A DNA stretch of 35,739 bases from Lachnospiraceae bacterium (lineage in GTDB: Bacteria > Bacillota > Clostridia > Lachnospirales > Lachnospiraceae): assembly GCA_017614345.1 (NCBI GenBank), contig JAGACB010000149.1, positions 1 through 35,739 of the forward strand, written 5' to 3'. Shown here one piece after another: positions 30,737 to 35,739 of the stretch. Below the pieces are notes generated by a model. It was not told the origin of the DNA and searched no databases. It was given only the letters and a program-made list of their open reading frames with translations. The position numbers and the translations under genes are program-made. How positions within the stretch are numbered: position 1 is the first letter of the stretch; each line of letters opens with the position of its first letter.

Positions 30737-31078
30737 ATGGAATGTAACAAAGCACTCAGCATGATCCCTCAATATATCGATCAGTCTCTTTCGGACTATG
30801 AGCTCCAGAAATTTCTCGAGCATATCGATCATTGCCCGGAATGCTATGATGAGCTGGAGATCGCCTATATGATGACCGTGGCCATGAACCGTCTTGACCA
30901 CGAGGACAATGCATCCTACGACCTCAGTGCCGCCATGAAGAACTCCCTGAAACAGGCTCACGAGTACTCCGGCAGGCTTACCATGCTCAAGATCATCCGT
31001 TACAGCGTCTGCACCCTTGCCTTCTACGGCGTTCTGGTTACCCTGTTCCTGCAGGTCAGGATGTGGTTCGGCTTATGA
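30737..31078 (+). CDS. Orphan zf-HC2 (anti-sigma-factor-like) membrane protein
   Basis: A 113-residue protein with an N-terminal zinc-finger of the anti-sigma type: Cys3 and then His29-x3-Cys33-x2-Cys36 in EHIDHCPEC, preceded by the typical IPQYIDQSLSDYELQKFLEH. A single transmembrane helix lies near the C-terminus (about 86-108, YSVCTLAFYGVLVTLFLQV), so the finger faces the cytosol and almost nothing is outside. Proteins of this kind usually hold an extracytoplasmic-function sigma factor at the membrane, but no sigma gene is adjacent. It has its own promoter and precedes polA by 117 bases. AAGGAA precedes the ATG. The partner and the signal are unknown. Confidence 0.8.
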   Translation: MECNKALSMIPQYIDQSLSDYELQKFLEHIDHCPECYDELEIAYMMTVAMNRLDHEDNASYDLSAAMKNSLKQAHEYSGRLTMLKIIRYSVCTLAFYGVLVTLFLQVRMWFGL

Positions 31079-31099
31079 TTTTCCGGCATTTTTAGAATC

Positions 31100-31159
31100 T
31101 GTTATCAGTTCCGACCGGTTTTCAAACGACCGGTCTGATCCGTAAATATATTGATAACA
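31100..31159 (+). promoter_or_regulatory. Nested inverted repeats in the polA upstream region
   Basis: An outer pair TGTTATCA (31100-31107) / TGATAACA (31152-31159) encloses an inner hairpin GACCGGT (31113-31119) / ACCGGTC (31129-31135). There is no T-run, so it is not an ordinary terminator. It could be a leader RNA structure or two operators. No good polA promoter was recognised. Confidence 0.4.
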
Positions 31160-31195
31160 CAGTTTTCGATCTCATTTTTCGAGGGGGATATTTCC

Positions 31196-34006
31196 ATGGA
31201 TAAATTATTACTGGTGGACGGCCACAGTATCTTAAACCGCGCATATTACGGGATGCCCTATCTCACGGCTCCCACAGGAGAACACACCGGCGGTGTGTTC
31301 GGTTTTTTAGGGATCCTTTTTAAGATCATGGAGGAAGAGCATCCCTCCGGCGTCATTGTTGCCTTTGACCGGAAGGAACCCACCTTCCGTCACAAGATGT
31401 TCGAAGGCTACAAAGGAACCCGCCACCCCATGCCTCCGGAGCTTTTGGAGCAGGTGCCCCTGATCAAGCAGGTGCTTACCACCATGAACATTACCCATGT
31501 GGAGCTGCCGGGCTACGAGGCCGATGACCTTCTGGGAACCCTTTCCAGAAAGGGGGAGGCCGCAGGCTACGCAGTGACCGTGCTTTCCGGAGACCGGGAT
31601 CTTCTGCAGCTGGCAACGGAGCATACCCTGATCCGGATCCCCAAGACCGTCAAAGGAAACACCGAGATCTTCGACTATACTCCCGATGATGTGGTGGCCG
31701 AGTACGGCGTCACTCCCCGGGAATTCATTGACGTGAAGGCCCTGATGGGTGATACCTCGGACAACATCCCCGGCATCCCCTCCGTCGGTCCCAAGACCGC
31801 AGGTGCCATCATTGCCGCTTTCCATTCCCTGGAAAATGCTTACGAACACATTGAAGAAGTCAAGCCCCCCAAGGCGCGGGAAGGTCTACGGGTATACTAT
31901 GAGCAGTGTCTGCTCTCCCGGAAGCTTGCCACCATTTGCCTGGAGGCCCCTATTGAAGTGGAACTGTCCGAAACCGGCACGGACCGGATGTTCAATCCCG
32001 AATCCTACAACCTGTTCAAACGCCTGAATTTCCGCTCCTACTTCAAGAAGTTCCCGGAAAGCGCAAAAACAGCTGTTGCGGCAGGCGAGGAGGCAGACAG
32101 CGCTTCGTCTGCCGAGATCGAAGATGTGGCTCCGTTTATCTGCCCGAACCTTACCGGCATCAAGGCAGAGGTTCTCTCCTGCAATGACGAAACCGCATTG
32201 AAGGATACCGTAGAGGAGCTGAACCGGACTGCCGAAGGCATTTCGGAAGGTTCAGCCGGAGAGCCGACATTTGACTTTTTCGGACCGGCTCCCCATGTCA
32301 TGACGGCCCTCTCCGCTCTGACGGAGGACGGTGCCCTTTACGGCTTACTGCTCCTCTCCTATGACCAGCGAAAGAAGGAGACCGTGCTTTGCAGGAGACT
32401 TCTGTTCCCCTCCCCCATTCCCCGGGGCGAACGGGGAGCTTTAGCTCTTCAGATCCTCTCATGCCTCAGAGTTCCCCTTCTGGTCTTTGACGCCAAGGAG
32501 CTCTCCCATTATCTGACCCTGCCTGAGGGTCTGATCTTTGACATTAATCTGGCAGCTTACTTAAAAAATCCTCTGGACAATCAGCTTACCTATGACAAGG
32601 TATGGACCGATGCTGCTCCTTCGGAGCCCGTACTTCCTTCCAGAGAAGAGCTTCTCGGAAAGCTCCCCTTAAACGCAGCCATCTTTACGGCTCAGGAATC
32701 CATGGACCGGGTAATGCTCCTGGAAGCAGCTACCTGCCTTATGGCATATGCACCTCTTGCGCAGCATCTGAGAGAAACAGGCATGGACAAGCTGTTTACC
32801 ACCATTGAAATGCCCACGGCCTTTGCCTTAGGTCGCATGGAGGAAGCCGGCATCCTGACAGATGAAACCATGCTCCGGGAATTCGCCGCTTCTCTTTCCG
32901 CCAGCATTGCAAAGTGCGAGAAAGAGATCTGCGAAATGGCAGGCGAAGCCTTCAACATCAATTCCCCGAAGCAGCTTGGTGTGATCCTCTTTGAAAAGCT
33001 GAAGCTCTCCGGAGGCAAGAAGACCAAGACCGGTTACTCCACCTCTGCAGAGATCCTGGAGAAAATGGTGGATGAGCATCCCATTATCCTGAAGATCCTG
33101 GAATATCGCCAGATGACAAAGCTGAATTCCACCTATGCAGAAGGCCTTCAGCAGTTCATCGGCTCCGACAGGCGGATCCATTCCACCTTCCATCAGAACG
33201 TGACCGCCACCGGCCGCATCAGCAGCTCCGATCCGAACCTTCAGAACATCCCCACCCGTACCGCTCTGGGCCGTGAACTTCGCAAGGCCTTCATCGCAGG
33301 TGAGGGAAATGTTCTCGTGGATGTGGATTATTCTCAGATCGAGTTAAGGCTTTTAGCCCATATGTCCGGGGACAAGCAGCTCATCACTGCCTATAACGGC
33401 GAGTCCGCAAAGGATATCCACGCTCTTACCGCCAGCTGGGTCTTCGGCGTTCCCCTTGAGGAGGTAACTCCGGAACTGAGACGCAACGCCAAGGCCGTAA
33501 ACTTCGGCATTGTCTACGGCATCAGTGCCTTCGGACTGTCCGAGGATCTTGCCATTTCCCAGAAGGAAGCGGCAGGCTATATCAAACGCTACTTCAGTGT
33601 ATATCCCGGCATCAAGGCTTATCTTGACGGCCTGGTGAAGAGTGCCAAGGAGACCGGCTATTCCGTGACTCTCTTCGGCAGACGCCGTCCGGTTCCGGAG
33701 CTGAATAGCTCCAACTTCATGCAGCGCCAGTTCGGCGAACGCATCGCCATGAACTCTCCCATCCAGGGAACCGCCGCCGACGTCATGAAGCTGGCCATGC
33801 TCTCCGTAGAAAAAGTCTTAAAGAAGGAAGTTCCCGAGGCCCGCATTGTCCTCCAGATCCACGATGAGCTTCTCATCGAAACTCCTGCGGACACCGCAGA
33901 CAAAGTCCTTAAGCTGACCCGGGCTGCCATGAAGCAGGTCGTAGACTATTCCGTACCGTTGGAGACCTCCGGCGAGATCGGACACTCCTGGTACGAGACC
34001 AAGTAA
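31196..34006 (+). CDS. polA: DNA polymerase I
   Basis: A 936-residue repair and Okazaki-fragment polymerase. The N-terminal 5' nuclease (1-290) has LLVDGHSILNRAYYG, VIVAFDRKEPTFRH, GYEADDLLGTL, SGDRDLLQL and KALMGDTSDNIPGIPSVGPK. The middle (about 310-560) is where the proofreading domain belongs, but its acidic DxE motif is not visible, as in Bacillus and Thermus enzymes. The polymerase domain has motif A DVDYSQIELR, motif B RRNAKAVNFGIVYGIS and motif C QIHDELLIE. The start at 31196 (GAGGGGGA upstream) fits the family N-terminus; 15 extra codons upstream do not. coaE follows, a common neighbour in Bacillota. Confidence 0.97.
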   Translation: MDKLLLVDGHSILNRAYYGMPYLTAPTGEHTGGVFGFLGILFKIMEEEHPSGVIVAFDRKEPTFRHKMFEGYKGTRHPMPPELLEQVPLIKQVLTTMNITHVELPGYEADDLLGTLSRKGEAAGYAVTVLSGDRDLLQLATEHTLIRIPKTVKGNTEIFDYTPDDVVAEYGVTPREFIDVKALMGDTSDNIPGIPSVGPKTAGAIIAAFHSLENAYEHIEEVKPPKAREGLRVYYEQCLLSRKLATICLEAPIEVELSETGTDRMFNPESYNLFKRLNFRSYFKKFPESAKTAVAAGEEADSASSAEIEDVAPFICPNLTGIKAEVLSCNDETALKDTVEELNRTAEGISEGSAGEPTFDFFGPAPHVMTALSALTEDGALYGLLLLSYDQRKKETVLCRRLLFPSPIPRGERGALALQILSCLRVPLLVFDAKELSHYLTLPEGLIFDINLAAYLKNPLDNQLTYDKVWTDAAPSEPVLPSREELLGKLPLNAAIFTAQESMDRVMLLEAATCLMAYAPLAQHLRETGMDKLFTTIEMPTAFALGRMEEAGILTDETMLREFAASLSASIAKCEKEICEMAGEAFNINSPKQLGVILFEKLKLSGGKKTKTGYSTSAEILEKMVDEHPIILKILEYRQMTKLNSTYAEGLQQFIGSDRRIHSTFHQNVTATGRISSSDPNLQNIPTRTALGRELRKAFIAGEGNVLVDVDYSQIELRLLAHMSGDKQLITAYNGESAKDIHALTASWVFGVPLEEVTPELRRNAKAVNFGIVYGISAFGLSEDLAISQKEAAGYIKRYFSVYPGIKAYLDGLVKSAKETGYSVTLFGRRRPVPELNSSNFMQRQFGERIAMNSPIQGTAADVMKLAMLSVEKVLKKEVPEARIVLQIHDELLIETPADTADKVLKLTRAAMKQVVDYSVPLETSGEIGHSWYETK

Positions 34007-34054
34007 CTTATACAGCAGGGTATATTTCCCAAAAAACAGCAAGATAAATACATC

Positions 34055-34096
34055 GAATACAGCGATTATATAATTTTCCTTAGGATCGCTGTATTC
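34055..34096 (+). promoter_or_regulatory. Hairpin covering the approach to the coaE ribosome binding site
   Basis: A perfect 12-bp stem GAATACAGCGAT/ATCGCTGTATTC with an 18-base AT-rich loop ends 4 bases before the AAAGGAGAAGG ribosome binding site. No T-run follows. The loop contains TTTCCTTAGG, which could pair with AAGG. It could be a processing or translation-control element between polA and coaE. Confidence 0.55.
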
Positions 34097-34114
34097 TCGA
34101 AAGGAGAAGGTTCT

Positions 34115-34738
34115 ATGAAACGCACTCCCATAGTGATCGGGCTCACCGGCGGTGTCGGTTCCGGCAAAAGCGCCGTGACCGGGATCCTGGAAAAGGAGCA
34201 CGGTGCAAAGATCATCATAGCAGATCAGGTCTCCCACGACCTGATGCAGCCCGGCACAGACACCTACGAAAAGGTTGCCGCCATTCTGCCGAAGGAGGCC
34301 TTCGGGGAAGACGGGCTCATTGACAACAAAGGCATGGCAGGAGCCATTTTCCGGGATGAAGAGCTGTTAAAAAAGGTCAACGGCATCATCCATCCCGATG
34401 TGATCCGGGCCATTACGGAGGAGGTGGAGGCTCTGAAGACTTCCGAGGATCCGCCGCCCTATATCGTGATCGAGACGGCCCTGATCGTTCCCGGGGCCTT
34501 AGATGAATGGTGCGACACCATCTGGTACGTATATGTGCCCCAGGAGATCCGCATCGACCGGCTCATGAGCTCCCGAAATTACACCCGGGAAAAGTGCCTG
34601 AGCATCATGGCCAGTCAGCCCTCGGAGGATGATTACCGCTTCTATTCCGATACCGAACTGGAAAATGACTGCACCCTGGAAGAGCTTGCGGAGCACATTG
34701 CCTGGCTCCTCTTCTATCCCGAAATGACAGGGATCTGA
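34115..34738 (+). CDS. coaE: Dephospho-CoA kinase
   Basis: A 207-residue cytosolic enzyme that phosphorylates dephospho-CoA in the last step of coenzyme A synthesis. The P-loop is GLTGGVGSGKSAV, the substrate region is IIADQVSHDLMQPGT, and the conserved NGIIHPDVIRAI and IETALIVPGALDEWCD follow. The family usually has ETPLLFE at the last site; here the leucine-rich segment is slightly different. The length is typical. AAAGGAGAAGG precedes the ATG. It follows polA by 108 bases, across a 12-bp hairpin, and is probably on the same transcript. Confidence 0.95.
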   Translation: MKRTPIVIGLTGGVGSGKSAVTGILEKEHGAKIIIADQVSHDLMQPGTDTYEKVAAILPKEAFGEDGLIDNKGMAGAIFRDEELLKKVNGIIHPDVIRAITEEVEALKTSEDPPPYIVIETALIVPGALDEWCDTIWYVYVPQEIRIDRLMSSRNYTREKCLSIMASQPSEDDYRFYSDTELENDCTLEELAEHIAWLLFYPEMTGI

Positions 34739-34750
34739 CACCTCTTCCCC

Positions 34751-34779
34751 TTGACAAGCAGGGAGCGGAATTTTATAAT
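34751..34779 (+). promoter_or_regulatory. Consensus sigma-A promoter of the metallohydrolase gene
   Basis: A perfect TTGACA (34751-34756), a 17-bp spacer and a perfect TATAAT (34774-34779), starting 12 bases after the coaE stop. It matches both consensus hexamers and the optimal spacer, so expression should be strong and constitutive. Confidence 0.92.
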
Positions 34780-34810
34780 GATGCAGATCTTTGTAAGGAG
34801 TATCTCAAAC

Positions 34811-35614
34811 ATGAAAATGACCAACCTCGCCAGTTCTTCCGGCGGCAACTGTACTTACCTGGAAGCCGGCGGAAAACGGGTGCTCATAGATCTGGGCATC
34901 AACTGCAAGCAGGCTGTGACAAGACTGGATTCCATCGATGTGGATCCGGCCTCCGTGGATGCCGTTTTCCTGACACATGAGCATTCCGATCATGTGAACG
35001 GGCTGAAGGTATTCTGCAAAAAATATCATACTCCCGTGTACGGAACGGCCCTGACACTTGAGGCGGTTCTGGCAGGCGGCAGGATGGAGCCCCTTCCCGA
35101 GGACCTCTTTTGTCCCATCCGGGCAGATGAGCCTTTTCATTTTGGCGACCTGACGATCAGGCCCTTCGGCATTTCCCATGATGCGGCAGATCCGGTGGGA
35201 TACCGGTTTGAGGCAGAGGGACGTGCAGCAGCCGTTGCCACGGACCTGGGAACCTACACGGATTACACCGTAAGGAACCTACAGGGCGCAGAGCTTCTGC
35301 TCTTAGAGTCCAACCACGATCTGTTCCTGTTGGAGACCGGCTCCTACACCACCAGATTAAAGCGCAGAGTCATGAGCTGCTTCGGCCACCTTTCCAATGA
35401 ACAGTGCGCCGCTCTCATCACCCGGCTCCTTTCTGACGGAAACCGTTTCTCCGGGATCCTTTTGGGGCACTTAAGTCAGGAAAATAACCGTGAAGCCCTT
35501 GCTTATGACACGGTATGCGACTACATCACCCAAAGTCAGGTACCTTATAACGGCCGGGAGCTCCCCATCTTTGTGGCCCACAGAGATGCGATCTCGGAAA
35601 CCATTTTCTGCTGA
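34811..35614 (+). CDS. Metallo-beta-lactamase-fold hydrolase (WalJ/YycJ-like)
   Basis: A 267-residue cytosolic member of the metallo-beta-lactamase fold. It has NLASSSGGNCTYLEAGGKRV at the N-terminus, the metal-binding LTHEHSDHVNGL (His-x-His-x-Asp-His), SHDAADPVGYRFE, VATDLGTYTD and LLLESNHD, and a C-terminal GHLS. This pattern matches YycJ/WalJ, linked in Bacillus-group bacteria to the WalKR cell-wall system and double-stranded-DNA 5'-exonuclease activity. I chose the ATG at 34811, with AAGGAG upstream; the frame runs back to 34751, but that codon lies inside the -35 hexamer. There is no walKR cluster here, so the role is taken from the family. Confidence 0.88.
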   Translation: MKMTNLASSSGGNCTYLEAGGKRVLIDLGINCKQAVTRLDSIDVDPASVDAVFLTHEHSDHVNGLKVFCKKYHTPVYGTALTLEAVLAGGRMEPLPEDLFCPIRADEPFHFGDLTIRPFGISHDAADPVGYRFEAEGRAAAVATDLGTYTDYTVRNLQGAELLLLESNHDLFLLETGSYTTRLKRRVMSCFGHLSNEQCAALITRLLSDGNRFSGILLGHLSQENNREALAYDTVCDYITQSQVPYNGRELPIFVAHRDAISETIFC

Positions 35615-35640
35615 CAGAAATAACTTTATTACATTACAAT
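35611..35640 (+). promoter_or_regulatory. Possible promoter of the ACT-domain gene
   Basis: CTGACA (35611-35616), an 18-bp spacer and TACAAT (35635-35640). The -35 overlaps the stop codon of the metallohydrolase gene; the start codon of the next gene is 37 bases downstream. Confidence 0.5.
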
Positions 35641-35676
35641 AGAACAACCGGCCCAGCCGGAGAAATGGAGTTCACC

Positions 35677-35739
35677 ATGAACAAAGCGATCATTACCGTA
35701 GTAGGAAAAGACACCGTGGGGATCATTGCAAAGGTCTGC
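35677..35739 (+). CDS. ACT-domain protein (UPF0237 type), N-terminus only
   Basis: Only the first 21 codons are in the window. They read MNKAIITVVGKDTVGIIAKVC, the characteristic start of the UPF0237 ACT-domain proteins (about 90 residues), which bind small ligands, possibly amino acids, and are relatives of the glycine-cleavage regulator GcvR. ATGGAG lies 6 bases before the ATG. In Bacillota this gene often precedes a UPF0210 protein, so one may follow beyond the window. Confidence 0.85.
   Translation, partial: MNKAIITVVGKDTVGIIAKVC

Noticed and set aside
34751-34810. Longer N-terminus for the metallohydrolase
   Set aside because: The upstream codons cover a perfect consensus promoter, so they are not transcribed as coding sequence from it.

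Overview
The window reads as chromosomal DNA of a Gram-positive anaerobe of the class Clostridia, most likely a Lachnospiraceae-type bacterium. This is inferred from AGGAGG-type ribosome binding sites, sigma-A promoters, an ECF vitamin transporter, surface proteins with DUF4430 domains, a Bacillota-type heterodimeric ABC exporter and a PolA whose proofreading site looks lost. No rRNA operon, transposase, phage gene or CRISPR array is visible. There is one tRNA (Leu-CAA).

Layout. (1) 1-5640, minus strand: a surface protein with a DUF4430 (transcobalamin-C-terminal-like) domain, an ECF T-subunit and the start of an ECF ATPase form one operon. It is preceded by a membrane diguanylate cyclase and a large secreted protein carrying DUF4430 plus an alpha/alpha-toroid. 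The two folds of this pair are those of vitamin-B12 carriers such as intrinsic factor, so the cluster looks like a surface nutrient-capture system; cobalamin is only a guess. (2) 5774-7834, minus: a large orphan protein, possibly a ligand sensor. (3) 8117-11288, plus: a c-di-GMP phosphodiesterase, shikimate dehydrogenase and shikimate kinase. (4) 11363-15432, minus: barstar, a lipoprotein barnase, a short-chain dehydrogenase, a membrane acyltransferase and a voltage-gated-type K+ channel. (5) 15552-20341, minus: a marR, ABC, ABC operon for a heterodimeric exporter, with an unusual array of three dyads exactly 31 bp apart upstream. (6) 20607-22085: an AraC regulator divergent from a small DUF1508 protein. 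(7) 22289-26992, minus: oligoendopeptidase F broken by one in-frame stop, peptidase T, and threonine synthase behind a highly folded leader. (8) 27205-30439, minus: uracil permease, uracil phosphoribosyltransferase and an aldo/keto-reductase-like protein that has lost most of its catalytic residues. (9) 30547-35739: tRNA-Leu (minus), then on plus an orphan zinc-finger membrane protein, DNA polymerase I, dephospho-CoA kinase, a WalJ/YycJ-like metallohydrolase and the start of an ACT-domain protein.

How the genes connect: regions 1 and 3 together hold both halves of c-di-GMP turnover (one intact GGDEF, one intact EAL). Regions 7 and 8 handle peptide, threonine and pyrimidine supply. The best candidates for something undescribed are the intrinsic-factor-like surface proteins with an ECF transporter, the surface-tethered barnase with its adjacent inhibitor, the helically phased array upstream of marR, and the four-helix thrC leader. 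No stretch longer than about 300 bases lacks a gene. All identifications come from reading translated sequence by eye; no database search was run.
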